Source: Paraspadella gotoi
Lineage: Eukaryota; Chaetognatha
Direction of reading: 5' to 3'
NCBI GenBank assembly: GCA_051294375.1
Contig: CM119263.1
Location: forward strand, 29,096,079-29,160,078
Length of the DNA stretch: 64,000 nt
Shown: one piece after another, positions 1-20,552 of the stretch
How positions within the stretch are numbered: the first letter of the stretch is position 1
Layout: every line of letters begins with the position of its first letter
Translations under genes and position numbers: made by a program
The notes under the pieces: generated by a model
Databases searched by the model: none
What the model was told of the DNA's origin: nothing
The model's input: the letters and a program-made list of their open reading frames with translations, nothing else

Positions 1-424
1 GTTAAAGCTTCTTTTAAAAAAAATCTTTAAAAATAAATATTTGTAAAAAAAAACTTTGGAGAGAAACAATAATAATTTGTTTTTGTCAACGAATTGTATT
101 TGACAATAAGACATGTTTCGACTCTTGAATTTAGAGTCTTCATCAGTTGTGAAAATCAATAAATTTTAGTCACAATGTCTAAAAAACACTTTTAAAAATT
201 TATTACCTAACCCTATTCACCCTTAACCTTAAACCACCCTTAACCCTAAATCCCCCTAACCCCAATCGGCGAAAGTAAAATTATACCGATCCTTGAAACC
301 TCCGGATAAGTTAATTACTCTTATAAAGAGTAAGCAAGCAATAAATACAAGCTACTTTCTTCAGGAAATCTATAAAACTATTTAATGATACCAAATCCGA
401 AGATCTTCCTCAATGCACTTGGTT
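1..424. other. AT-rich spacer
   Basis: No convincing gene. The stretch is AT-rich with homopolymer runs. The only structured part is a short degenerate telomere-like tract at about 205-266, listed separately. Confidence 0.6.
205..266. repeat. Degenerate telomere-like (CCCTAA) tract
   Basis: Imperfect CCTAACCC / CCCTTAACC units follow each other for about 60 bases, separated by short deviations. The unit matches the metazoan telomere repeat (TTAGGG on the other strand). Its small size and divergence point to an interstitial relic, not a chromosome end. A second tract of the opposite sense lies in the first gene at about 4421-4560. Confidence 0.55.
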
Positions 425-742
425 TCACGTCCTCTTAATCTTACGGACCTTGAATTGAACGCGATTCCCTTCCTCTTCCGTGGAAAGAGCGTCTTGCTTC
501 TCCTCTCTTTCCAGAGTTCTCGCTTTCGAAAGAGTCTTCCGCTTTAAACCTCCCGCTCCGCTCCGAGAGGATTTCGAGGAGGACGAGTTTTTGGACCCGT
601 CCGCGACTGCGTCTTCGGATTCGGCTCGAGAAGCCACTTCCTTCGAAGGTTCTTCGTCGACCGACCGTTGGAGATGTCGACTTCGGCCCCGTCGCGGCAT
701 TTTTATTCCAGTTTCGTGGTTATCTTGCACGACTAATACTCG
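425..742 (-). CDS. Possible last exon, Lys/Arg/Ser-rich protein
   Basis: A minus-strand open frame of about 100 codons ends at a stop at 425-427. It encodes a hydrophilic, highly charged tail rich in Ser, Lys, Arg and Glu (pieces: MPRRGRSRHLQRSVDEEP, KNSSSSKSSRSG, FKVRKIKRT). Its base composition is clearly more GC-rich than the AT-rich surroundings, which suggests coding. A plausible acceptor (TTAG) lies just upstream near 742. No family is recognised and no upstream exon was found before the neighbouring kinase gene. It could be the C terminus of a basic nuclear protein or a chance frame; the opposite strand is also open here. Confidence 0.35.
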   Translation of the reverse strand, partial: RVLVVQDNHETGIKMPRRGRSRHLQRSVDEEPSKEVASRAESEDAVADGSKNSSSSKSSRSGAGGLKRKTLSKARTLEREEKQDALSTEEEGNRVQFKVRKIKRT

Positions 743-779
743 AGGTTTAGTTTCCCTGATGTCATATTTTGTAAACTAA

Positions 780-2770
780 CGATTAACCTAGGGCACATAA
801 ATTAATACGAACTTTTTCAATGGAATTTTTTTTTTTTTTTTAGAACCAACAAAGAAATGCAAAGACATTTAGGAAATCTAGCAATGTAAAGCCACAGCTT
901 GTTTGATGTGTCGCCGAGTAATGATGGGTAAATCAAACAAATTTTAGTATTCCAAAAGCTCTTTTGTCTAATATTTTAAAACAGAAAATTTCCTTATATT
1001 TAAATGTTTTTAAACGCATAATTTCCAGTCTGAGATCTAACTGAGAAAATTACTGCATGATGGAAAATAAAACAAATAAAAGCATAGCTGCTCGAAAAAT
1101 ATAAAAGTTTACATTTTCCTAACTCGAAACAAATTTCAAACAATAGGTTTAGTCAAAGAACAAACTTTTCTAAAAACGCATTGCAGTTTTACGCCAAAAA
1201 TAACTTTCAAAGAATGACACATTGATATGGTATGCTAAAACAATAATATTAAACAGATCAGAAACTGTTAAATTTAAAGTTGACATAAATATGAAATTGG
1301 TACAACCAATTGATGTAAAAGCTAATCTATAGACTGAGGACAATTTTAACAGGATTGACTAGAAAAAACGAAAGCTCTAAATACACGACAGTAATTTTCT
1401 CCATTTCTTTTCCTGGGAAAGAAAACCGATCAGATTTAGATTATCTACGGACGAGACAAGAAAAACTTAGAAAAGGGAGTGTTGACTTCTACAACAAGAA
1501 TTCTCCAACATTCATAAATAAATTAGCTAGAATCGGGGGAATATTTCTTTATTTAACAATGATCTTTTAATTTAAAAACTGAATAAGAGAAGCCTTAGAT
1601 ATACGAATGGGAAACGAGGGAGTGGGTCTAAGTAGTGATGAAAATTTTCGAAATTAGATTCAGGAATCAGGATTGGTACGTAAATGTTCAGGGTTAGAAT
1701 ATTTCTTCTTATATTCAGTAAGGAAAGTCCATCTAGAAACAAATCTCTCAAAAATGTGGAAAATGATTACATTTGATATCTTTGTCTCTGTTGGGGATGT
1801 TGAAAGGAACGATTATGTTACAATACGTTTTAGAAGTTAATAAGACAGTTATCTATAAGACGTGATTTTTATACAATTAAGGGGGACCTTTTCCAATTCG
1901 TTTTAAAAATTCATACCTACACAGAGACAAGAGATACCCAATATAATCGCATAGAAGCACTGTATGAAGCAAAATACTACCAATACTTAAGTATTTATAA
2001 AAAAAACTAGATTCTTTACCTTAAAAAAATATTATTAGTCTATTACTCAATAAGTTGAAAGTTCCCTTTTTTCCGATTAACTAAAATCTTTGAGGTGTTG
2101 GTTTTTCGGTTTGGTGTTCGCTATAAAAAGATAATCATAATTATTTTGCACCTGACGAAATATCGACACCAAAACAAACATCTAAAGTAAAAACCAATTG
2201 GTCCGGCAGTTTTAGAACTTTGGCATGACGGGAAATGTCTAAAAAAATGTCTTTTCTACTATTGTTTTCTTCATTTTGCTGATGAGAAAAACAATATTTT
2301 TGGGCCGACTATCACAATGCAGACAGAACAAATTTAACTAAAAACTAACTTTCATTGCCTAATAGTCGAAACATTTTTCTAAAAGTGACGAAACCAACCC
2401 AAAACTAGAGTTAATACAGATTTTTTAGCGCGTGAAACCGCACTAAAAAAATAAAATAAAATCGCACAGTGCACAAAATCTTTTTCGACGAATCAAGGCT
2501 TGAATCAAAACATTAGAAATGAGTAAACAAAAAATTCACAGTCACTGGATTGTATATGTTGTCCTTATAATAACATTGAGTAAAAGGGAAAAAGGAAGAG
2601 AGGTTTATGATTTCACGAGTAAGGAAAAGCGTCACCGACATTCTTTCACCCATGCAGCAAAAAAGTACAATACATGCCTAGTATGCAGACATGACACCTA
2701 ACCAAAATTAGCCAATTCGCCCCAGCATATTTGCCCACGATTTTATTTTCAAATCTTTTTTTTTTATTTA
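780..2770. other. AT-rich intergenic region
   Basis: About 2 kb of AT-rich sequence with scattered short open frames of low complexity. I see no exon, RNA gene or defined repeat. It probably contains the 3' flank of the minus-strand kinase gene that ends at 2779. Confidence 0.5.
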
Positions 2771-2778
2771 TTGAACTA

Positions 2779-5700
2779 TTACAACAACGGCGTGGGTTCC
2801 TTAGCGTCCTTATCGGACGCCGACGAAACGGAACTCTTGGCGTCGGGCTCGATGACGGGCACCGTGGCGCCATTGGCGGTGAGCGCCTCCGCGTTGGGCT
2901 CTGTGACCAAGTCGGTGATGTTAGAGACGGAGGTGGCCGGCGTCGCTTGGTACATGTTGGTCGAACCGCCGAAAGCGGCGTTGTTAAAGTCTTTGGCTCC
3001 GAAGAACTTGGAGGCTTTACCGACGGACGCCATGCGCGTGCAGTGCGAGTCCAGCGTCTCGATCAAAGCCTCCTTCCACATTTTTAGGGAGACTTCGTCT
3101 TTCTCGTTGGAGGTGAGGACGTACTTCTCCTGCTTTTCGCCCAGTTTGTTGATAACGATACACTGTTCGTTCCGCAACGTGGCCAACTCCGGCTCCACGC
3201 TGGCCACGTTCTCGAGAGGAATGAATTCGGTCTTCGACGATCCTTCGGGAATCAATTCGAGGCGGTTCGGGTAGAGTCGGGCGTAGCGGAGGCTCCATGC
3301 TTGGATCACGGGGCCGCCCAACTTGCGAAGGAATCCGTGCAGGATGCAGTCTGACTCCCGCACTTCTCCCTCGATGTCCTGCTTCTTCTTGGCCCGCTTC
3401 TTCTGCTCCACCTTGTCGGTCTCCTGATTGATGGCCTCAAAGACCGTGTCCGCGATCTCCTGCTGCCACTGCTCGGACACGACGAGCGAGAAGTTCTTGT
3501 AGAGCGCTTGATCCTGCTCCGTCAACTTGATGCCCTTCGTGTCCTCCTCGTCGAAGGAGCCGATGTCGAAGGCGTCGGCGGCGTTGACCTCTCCACGCGG
3601 GGGAACCAACGGCGGTGGGTAGCGAAGGTTATGGACGACGCCCCAGTCGATACCCTTAAAAAATTCGTGTTCCTTAACTTCTTCAGAGCCTCGTCCTCGA
3701 CATCCGACGCGGGATTCCACGTCTCTCGTGAGGAGACCCCCGAGGAGGGACTTCATGGGTTTGGACATGGATTCAGGGAGCTCGACGTTCATGGTGAGAG
3801 TCATGCGGTCGATCTCCTGTTTGTCCTTCGTCTTGTGCTGTCGGAAGGGGCTGTGACCCTTAAGAAGTTTGTAGAGCATGCACCCGAGGGAGAACCAGTC
3901 GGCGGAAGAGTCGTAGGCCGTACCCTTGGATAGAACCTCGGGAGCCATGTAGCCGTGGGTGCCCACCGACGCGTGGGGTTTTTTCTTGGAATAGTCGCAG
4001 GCGAGACCAAGGTCAGAGATGCGCACGTGACCCGCCTCGTCGAGCAAGATGTTGGCGGGCTTTAGATCCCGATACACGACGTGTCGGCGATGCATGTGTT
4101 CCAGACCTTGGGGCGATTAAAAAATATAAAATTGAGGACATGTATTACTATTTATTTATTTATAACTACTTTTAAACACACTTCCTCTTAAGCATGTCCT
4201 CTATATGAACATCTCTGCAGATTTTTAATAAGCTCCGTCCATGTTACTAATATGTACGGAGCTCAATAAAAATCTACAGAGATGTTCATATAGATCGAAT
4301 AGTTACAGTTACAAATGTTACTTCAAATCTGAAATCTAATAAGTAATATGCAAAAAAAATCGGACTATTTAATATTTATATCAATGATGGCAAATGCATT
4401 TAGGATATTTATCTATTAAGTTAGGGTTAGGGTTAGGGCTGAGGCACGGAGTTGAACTTGAGGCCTGGTTTAGGGTTAGGGTTGTGGGAGGGGCCCGTGG
4501 TTGACGTGTCGAAGGCAGTTAGGGTTGAACGGGAGGCCCGGGTTAGGGTTGGGGGAGGAGCCCATGGGTGATGCATTCATCATTCTCTACACCCGTGTCT
4601 CAACATCAGCCGCGAGCCTCTCCTCTAACTCGCGCCTTTCATTATATTTGCTACTTTTATCACTGGCGACTGGCGAGGTCGCCAGTGTTGGTACTGGCGA
4701 CATCGCCTGGGCCCTGGGTGTGAGAAATTAAACGGAATTTATAACAGAAAAAAAGTTAATACAGAGATCTTCATGGACTCTGTTTCACCATTTTACCTAA
4801 AAGGACCTCCGCCGCGTAGAATCTGACGTCTTTTTCCGAGAAGACCCCGTGTTGACTCAAATGGTAATGGAGATCGCCTCCATTCATCAAGTCCAGAATG
4901 AAGCACAACTTGTCTTGGGTGTGGAAGGCGTACGTCATGCAGACGATGAAAGGCGAGCCCTGACCCGTGGAGACGAGGGACAGCATGATCCGCTCGTTGA
5001 GGGCCAGGCTCTCGCCCTGCTTCATCTTGATTCGTTTCTTGTCCAGGCATTTCATGGCGTACATTTTGCCCGTGTCGGCCTTGCGACACCCGTACACTTC
5101 CCCGAATCCGCCTCTCCCGATGATTCTGTGTACACTGAATAGTGTAAGGGGAAGATAATATTCTGAGGTTAATTAACTGAGTATTATTTTTTTTTAAAGG
5201 ATCATATAAAAAAAGTATTAAAAAAATCAAAATAAACATCAAGTCATTAAATCTCTTACAAATAACTGCTGAAGCATCAACGCATTTCAACTAGTCGGTT
5301 TAAGGACCAAATTGTACCTGAAATCATTCATCGTCAACTGAATGTTGAGTTCAAGATTTTTCCACTGACAGAAACGAACGAACTTTTCGCTTTCGAGGAA
5401 CTTGGCGAAAATGTCTCCCCGAAGGACGACGTAGATTTCCTCCAGGTAAGGTTCGAAAAGGTTGGTGGGCAGCGAGGTGACCGCGTTCGGGTTGTAGTTC
5501 TTTAAGTAGTTTTGAACGTATTCGACTGACTTTTGTGAATACTGATGTGACTGAGAGATAAGTTCCTTCATGATGTACTGGTCGTAGATCTGCTTGGCCA
5601 GCTGCCACCTCTCCTCGTCCGTCTCAAGCTTCTCGAACTTGGTGATGTCTTCGTAGAACTGGAGCTGCGCGACGGGCAGCTCGGGGTCGTAGCAGTTTTC

Positions 5701-5916
5701 GCAAAAGTCTTTAAAGAGTAGGAATCCCAAGCGCTGATGGAAAATCTTTTCGAAGGTCATCTCGTCGGCCTTGGCCAGGTAGCGGAGCATCACGCTCTTG
5801 ATGCTCGGGTCGGGAAGGATGATCTTCTTTGAGGCGCGCGCCGCCGGCGTCGACTTCGACTTCTCCATCGCCATCAAGTAGGAGACGTCCGCCAAGACCG
5901 CCTCCAAGTCCGCCAT
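2779..5916 (-). CDS. GRK2: G protein-coupled receptor kinase, GRK2/3 (beta-ARK) type
   Basis: Three exons, 5318-5916, 4797-5134 and 2779-4106, join in phase to 754 residues. This kinase phosphorylates agonist-occupied GPCRs so that arrestins bind. The start [20 protein letters not shown] is the canonical GRK2/3 N terminus. Next come the RGS-homology domain (about 50-175) and an AGC kinase domain with Gly loop [11 protein letters not shown] lysine in AMKCLDKK (K228), catalytic loop YRDLKPAN (D326) and the GRK-typical DLG in place of DFG (D344). The GRK AGC tail [16 protein letters not shown] follows, then a PH domain from about 550 ([13 protein letters not shown]) and its Gbeta-gamma-binding helix ([13 protein letters not shown]). 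The tail after the PH domain is about 95 residues, longer than in mammals. A single gene of this type matches both vertebrate GRK2 and GRK3, so the symbol is by homology. The donors and acceptors are consensus. Confidence 0.96.
4201..4293. repeat. Long imperfect hairpin (inverted repeat)
   Basis: Arms at 4201-4238 and 4256-4293 are inverted copies of each other with about three mismatches over 38 bases, around a 17-base loop. The arm begins CTATATGAACATCTCTG. It lies in the intron between the last two kinase exons. It could be a small foldback element or MITE; no clear target-site duplication was seen. Confidence 0.75.
4421..4560. repeat. Interstitial telomere-like TTAGGG repeats
   Basis: Runs of TTAGGGTTAGGG alternate with GC-rich spacers resembling GAGGCCTGG or GGGAGGGGCCC. 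The tract sits inside an intron of the receptor kinase gene. The unit is the common animal telomere hexamer; the interruptions show an old insertion or a minisatellite built on it. Confidence 0.7.
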
Positions 5917-8217
5917 TTTGACGACCGGGGTTGTTTTTAACAATATTTAATATTTATTAAATATTCTTCTTAGTCGACGTTAATAGCATCCAGCCCGGGA
6001 CGAGTGCGTGCGGAGATGAACGGGATTCGTCCGTACACAACGGCGCATGATCGTACCGAGAAGAATCTCATTATATCCACGCGGACCGAATGCCCCCTCT
6101 CTCTCTCCCGCCAAGATCCACTTCTCCAACCCGTATCGACTTTTTTTTTTAATTTGAAACAATCGACGAATAAAAAGGAGAGAAAAACTAATGTGTTGTT
6201 GGCCTCTGACTCTGACTAGAGTTCTTCGAAGTCGAGCGACGAGGATTCTCCAGTCTTACGATCCGACTCGGTTTTGTTTAGATTTCCCCATCCGAAGAGA
6301 AACCAAATTCATGTAGAACGGACGGACGGACGGACGAACGGACGAATGGATCTTCTTCGGCGAATATCTTCGTCCTTCATTCGTTTTTCATCTTTTTTTA
6401 TTTAAAAAGAAAATCTTTCCGGCGGAGCTTCGCACGTCCGTACACGTTGGACCTCGCGTGCGTTACGTACGCGTAACGACCGGTGTCAAGGGGTGGGCGT
6501 GGACAAAAGGCGTTTCCGATTATTTTTTTTTCTTCACTTCTTTTTTTTTTCTCAAACGCCCGTCTTCATCCCGTCATTTTTTGCCCCCGACTCGAATTTC
6601 CCTACATTTTTTTAAAATATTATTTTTCCCCCGTCGTTCTTGTTCATGTCTTTCGACGAGAGTCTTGACTTTTTAAGCCCGGCTCCATTTATCTGCGTCA
6701 GCGGATCTGAAAACAAATATAAAAAAAAAAGAGAAGAGAGATAGGGATCAGAATCTTGTGTCGAGAGTTAGAAACAACGAGTTTCGGCGGGGGTCGACGA
6801 AGAGAGAAGAGAATAGATTAGAAAAAGGCGACGTCAATCCGATTTGCATATAACGGGATTGAGACATTTCTTTTTACCCCGGATCGAAAATAAGTTCCGA
6901 GCCACACTGCGCGGAAAAAAAATTACGCTTTACCGGACACGAAAAAAAGGTACTGAAAAATACAAATCCATCGACGAAGGGTGAGACAGAGTCAGGGAGA
7001 GAAAGATAGAGACAGAGTCGCACGTACTACGCTCCAAACATCTGTAACTAAGAAATGAAAAAAATTAAAGTCGAAGACGCGCGCGCGCGCGACACACCGC
7101 GCCACGCCGTGTATGGAGAAAAGAGAAAAGGAAAAAGGAAGAAATAAGGTAAAGAGAGGTAGAAAAAGAGAAGAGAGTGATAGAGAGAGAGAGACGGAAG
7201 GAAGCAGAGCTCTCTCTCTCACTCTTTCCTCTTCCTCCTCCCCCTCCTCCTCCTCCCAGAGTCTCAGCCTCGTGCAGTCGATTCGTCAGCAGCAGCAGGG
7301 GAATCTCCAGCGGCAGCAGACACATCAGCAGCCGCGGCGACAGCCTCGAGCCAAAAAAGCAAAGCTCCGAAGCGGAAGGAGCAGAAAAAATAAAAGAGCA
7401 GAGGTGAAAAGGAAAAAGGGGGAAAAGGGCAAAATATAAAGCAGAAATGTGGAGAATGAAAAGGCGGACAGGATGACGACGACGATGACAGAGTGATGAC
7501 GTCACCCGAGCACCGACGATAACGACGACGAAACACGACAGTCACGGCGACGACATCGATAGTCGATATGAGATACGATAAGACTTCGTCAAGATTCGCG
7601 CACAGATTTACAGGATTTACGTACAAGCCCCGAGTCTGGTGGTAATGTTTCTTCTTAAATTTTAAGGCGTCGCTGGTATTGTAAGTGTAATAAAACTAGA
7701 GTGACGATGTAGCTCGAGGAGATCGGGTCGAGGTAATCTTTAACAAGACGCGAGGTCATCTTTAGAAGAAGGATGTAGTTAACTAAGTTGTATTTTAACT
7801 TTTTTTTTAATTATCATTAACCCCGCTTTTTTTTTTCAACGCTTGAAATGCAAAGAGGATACGAATAGTTAAAAGAATTGTAGTGAACTTCAAATGTTTC
7901 GATGGCCTTCTTAATTAATTAACTAAAGCCCATATTAAGTATAATAAAATATTAAAAAGCTCAGTTGGCCAGTTATTTTAGGAATTTAACCCCGAATTAA
8001 TAACTTTAAATAAAAACTGCTTAATTTAAAATTACAGTATTTCTATTAAATTTAAGTAAAATTAGTCATATATTTATAAATATAATCTTAAGAAGTCGAT
8101 AGTATAAACTAAGAGAGCATGATTGACTTTCAAAAAGAATAAAAATTTAATTCTGAAATATTCTTTGAAATTGTCGTTTACTGGGAAATCATACAATTAC
8201 ATTGTAAAGTGATACTA
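5917..8217. other. Bidirectional promoter/5' region and spacer
   Basis: The segment between the start of the minus-strand kinase gene and the plus-strand HAP2 gene. Roughly 6000-7650 is GC- and CpG-rich with purine or pyrimidine tracts (GAGA, CT, CAG-like runs) and a (CG)n stretch near 7079-7091. From 7650 on it is AT-rich. Long open frames here are compositional and show no protein features. The GC-rich part probably holds the kinase promoter and first untranslated sequence. Confidence 0.5.
7497..7504. promoter_or_regulatory. CRE-like palindrome TGACGTCA
   Basis: A perfect 8-base cAMP response element consensus, the binding site of CREB/ATF factors, in the GC-rich region upstream of the kinase gene (about 1.6 kb from its start codon) and about 0.7 kb upstream of HAP2. 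A perfect 8-mer can occur by chance; position is the only support. Confidence 0.35.
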
Positions 8218-17178
<8,961 letters not shown>

Positions 17179-17336
17179 CACACAGGCGTATTATTTTTTA
17201 ATATTTATTATTTCGAAATAATTGAATCGAAAAAGATTTTTATTCGTTTTTTTCGATCGATAATCTATATGAATGCATTGAATTTGAAGAGACAGAAATA
17301 ATTGTTACGACTTAATGACAGAAGCGTTCAACTTTT

Positions 17337-17480
17337 ATAAGCAGTCTCTGAGCTTCGGATCAGGCTGTAACACCGTGTCACTTGTTAAGCGCCCCGTCAC
17401 TCTTAACCTTTAAGCGGCCACGGGGCTAGAAACCCGGACCTTTGGGTTGAGAGGCGAACGACTTGCCTGCACCATATAAA
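17337..17480 (-). repeat. tRNA-like (SINE-type) fragment
   Basis: On the minus strand this reads like a tRNA body: an anticodon-arm-like segment GTCGTTCGCCTCTCAACCC followed by a B-box-like GGTCCGGGTTTCTAGCCCC. It continues into an AT-rich tail, and 100 bases away (17578) there is a poly(A) run. No full cloverleaf could be folded by eye, so a tRNA pseudogene or SINE head is more likely than a working tRNA. Confidence 0.4.
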
Positions 17481-17572
17481 CACGTTATTCAATCAACTGG
17501 ATCGAACTATTGATAGCGTTTTTTAACGCGATTTTAAATTTTATTTTAAAGCACTTGTGATATTGTTATAAC

Positions 17573-17577
<5 letters not shown>

Positions 17578-17614
<37 letters not shown>
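17578..17614. repeat. Poly(A) tract
   Basis: About 37 consecutive A residues in the AT-rich stretch between the two exon groups. It may be the tail of a retroposed element, or a simple homopolymer. Confidence 0.9.
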
Positions 17615-17619
<5 letters not shown>

Positions 17620-17725
17620 TCTCCGTCTCCGTTTTATCCTTTATATCATTAAACTTGTGCTATCTCGTCAACGTGACTATTAACATAATTAATGAACCGG
17701 TTTCCGTTTTCGCGTGTCATCGCAG

Positions 17726-19473
17726 ATCGATCAAGAACGACGACGACGAGCAAAACTTTAATCAATTTCAACGCAAGAAACGAAGGAGGTTCGTCAAATT
17801 ATTCTTGATGTTTAAGATGCCATCGGTGATTGGTTAAAGGGGCACATTTATTGTCGGTCTGGCAAAATTTGTAGATAACTGGTGGATATAGGCTTTTTAA
17901 TTTGTTATTTCGAAAATATTTTTTTTGTTTAATCTTTTTTTTAAATTTTTATTTTTTCTTAATAATATAAATACGGTGTAAATACACGATACATTCTTTT
18001 ATGAACATACCAATTTTTTAAAAGATTATATTAATTTTTATTGCTTCAAATGATTTTTTTTAATTTATTCCTAAAATAGCTCGAAGACCCTCATAAAAAA
18101 TTTAAAAATAATTTTATATCGCCCTGCTTTAAAAATTTTTTTTTTTTTCAACTTAAGACTAAACTAAACTAAAACGTCAGTTCTTTATTAATTTTCTTTT
18201 CTTGTAGTCTTCTTTCTAAACTATCGAACGAGAATTACAATGACAAACCTTTTTTACATTTTTATGCAAAAAAAAAAATTACAAAGCCTTTCATTTTTTT
18301 TTCTTTTTTAGTAGTCGAGTCAAGATTTGCGAGGAAGAATACGACGATCGATCGAAAACGGAAGGTTGAGTCTCTTGTCAGTTTATGACATCCTACAGTT
18401 CAGCGTCTTTCTTTCTGATAGTTTTTTGCTCAATCCCAAAGTCTAGAACAAATTTTTGATAAAAACCTACAAAAATCGTAAATTAGCAACCGATCCAGCT
18501 GGTTAGTTTTTGGTGTTGCTTGAGATGCCCGACGAGGATAAAATGAACCCATTTTAACTAATAAAAATTTGCGCCCTACTGTACCTTGCCGGAACTAACA
18601 AAACGATTTTGTCAACAAATACTCCCCCGCAGTTTATTGAAGAGCAAAGAAAGAGAGAGAGAGAGAGNNNNNNNNNNAAAAAATATCGACTTTTCGTTCG
18701 GAGGGAAAACGCGATTCGTGCGGAACAAACGCACTCTCGCTCGCCAACGCACGCGCGCGCACACAAATTCTTGACATAGCTATTTCCATTTATAATTTAT
18801 ACAAGTTTATTTTCGAATAATATATTTAATTATTTTTTTGTGGTTCAAACTTAAAAAGGGAATAGGAAGAAAAAGAATTGCGACTGCTTTCTTGCGGATT
18901 GCGACTGCAGTTCGAAGACGGAAACTTGCACTGGTCGAATGATCAAGTGCGAAAAGGTTCCTAGTTAATTTAATTTAATTTAATTCGTCTCTTTAAGTTT
19001 AACAATTTTCATTTAAACGTTCAGGCCAATTTGACGAACAGGATGATGTACCTGAACGTCAGGGAAATTGGATTTAGAGGTAAAAAAGGAGCAAGAGAAA
19101 AAGTGCAGCGTTTAATCGAGATATTTAAAACCAAGAGAGTTCAACGGCCTTCTCGGTTAAAAATTCTTAAATATTTTTCGCATCGGTTTTTTTTTTATTT
19201 CTTTTTTTCTTATTTTTTGAAAGCTGATGTAGAAAAGAAGAATATTACGGAACACGCGGCGAAGTCGCGTTTCTTTGTCAGTTATTTTTTTTGTTTATTA
19301 TTCATTATTTTATAAATATTTTATCTTTATTTCACTTTTATTTTAATTTTATTTTTCTGTCTTTAATTTGTTTTCAATATAGAATGTGTTAAAACTTAAA
19401 AGAGTCGCCGGTCGCGATTGTCAACTTCCGTTTGCCTTTTGTCGAAAATCAATTCGTCGACATCGGCGTCTAA
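17726..19473 (+). CDS. Five in-phase exons, probable HAP2 cytoplasmic tail
   Basis: Exons 17726-17788, 18312-18364, 18859-18956, 19025-19079 and 19403-19473 have mutually compatible phases and end at a TAA. The peptide is hydrophilic: SIKNDDDEQNFNQFQRKKRR, then VKICEEEYDDRSKTEG, a cysteine cluster NCDCFLADCDC ... ETCTGRMIKC, then MMYLNVREIGF and the C terminus FVENQFVDIGV. No start codon precedes them. Frame fits if the last HAP2 exon (from 16989) uses a donor near 17134 (AAAAAAC then GTCAGA) and skips the stop at 17178. They would then form a long cytoplasmic tail. The alternative is a separate small gene whose first exon was missed. No domain is recognised. Confidence 0.5.
18668..18677. other. 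Assembly gap (10 N)
   Basis: Ten N bases inside a GA-rich run; sequence is missing or unresolved here. Confidence 0.99.
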
Positions 19474-19989
19474 CAGAGAGACACGAGGGGCACTGCGATC
19501 GTTGCGATGTCTGTTTTGTTTGTTCGGCAATGTTTGTTTAACCGATAATGGGAATGAAGAAAAAAAATATCGTTATTTGAATGCTAATAATTGGTCGAGG
19601 GTTTTTCCTTGATCCTTTTTTAAAGGGTTTTATAACGCATTCATTAATGATGCAAATAAATAAACTGATAAAATTAAGATTCAGGGAATTTTTATTGTAT
19701 AATAAAAATAATAGTTAAGCCACAGCTTGAGAGTTTGAAAATTACAGTCATAGACATAGTTCCGAAGCATTTTAGGTCACAAATTGCCAAAAGCTAACGT
19801 CATGACAGAATGCCGTCCCTTGTCTATAAATCAAAAGTTTGAATCTTGAGAATAATAATATAAGTCAGGAGCAAGATAGCTTATTTTATTAAATGAATGG
19901 ATAATTTTTATATTGGGTTGTACCAATTTCATAAAATTCAGGCTCCTTGTATTTTGATGCTAGTGCGGAGTAAAATAAGTATTCCCCGA

Positions 19990-20262
19990 TCTAATACTTA
20001 AGGGAGTGGTCTTTTTCATACAATTGAAACATTCTTTGAAATATTTTCCACTTCATTGATAGGGAAGCCAGGTACTCTGGGAGTGAATAAACGAGACTGT
20101 GAAGAAGTCTTGATTGAAAGCTTGCAGGGACTGCTATGTCATTATCTATCTTGTAAGAGTGATGGAGGCCTAAACCACCAAGCCTGTCCAAAGTCAGGAG
20201 CAAGATAGCTTATTTATTAAATGAATGGATAATTTTTATATTGTTGTACCAATTTCATAATA
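19990..20262. repeat. Dispersed ~240 bp repeat, copy 1
   Basis: Shared core phrases in order: CAATTGAAACATTCTTTGAA, CACTTCATTGATAGGGAAGC, CAGGTACTCTGGGAGTGAAT, GTAAGAGTGATGGAGGCC, GCAAGATAGCTTATTTATTA, AATGAATGGATAATTTTTAT. Near-identical copies or fragments lie at about 23290-23500, 34495-34590, 38690-39240, 44930-45480, 48290-48430, 60455-60530 and 62470-62703. No coding capacity; probably a non-autonomous mobile element. Confidence 0.85.
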
Positions 20263-20329
20263 ATATAAACAAGAACAAATCGAAACCACGCCCCCTTCCC
20301 AGACGACGGTTTGACCCAAGTGAAAGAAT

Positions 20330-20552
20330 TCAGCCCTCTTCGGCTCCGTCAACCTCGTCGACGATCAACTCCGCTTCGATCTCGGGACTTCGACCTTCAA
20401 CTCTTCGACGAGCGACTTCGGCCTCTGCGTCCCCGAGATATTTCGGAGAGAAGTCGATCCTCGTCCCCAGCGCGGAAACCTCACCTCTTATCCCCTTTAC
20501 CCCTGCGTCAATAAGGAATAAGGGGACATGGCGGAAGAACTGACCCGCGTAA
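20330..20552. CDS. Possible exon, strand ambiguous
   Basis: A GC-rich island in AT-rich surroundings, open on both strands. The minus-strand reading, from an acceptor near 20509, gives an acidic peptide (GDAEAEVARRRVEGRSPEIE, ELIVDEVDGAEEG) that ends at a stop at 20330. The plus-strand reading gives a Ser/Pro/Arg-rich peptide (PSSAPSTSSTINSASISGL, RRATSASASPRYFGEKS) ending near 20543. Composition favours an exon, but which strand is real cannot be decided. Neither peptide is recognised. Confidence 0.35.

Noticed and set aside
7065-7626. Overlapping open frames in the GC-rich region upstream of the kinase
   Set aside because: Compositional (Leu/Ser/Phe or Arg/Lys strings from CT/GA-rich DNA), no domain, and the region behaves like a promoter.
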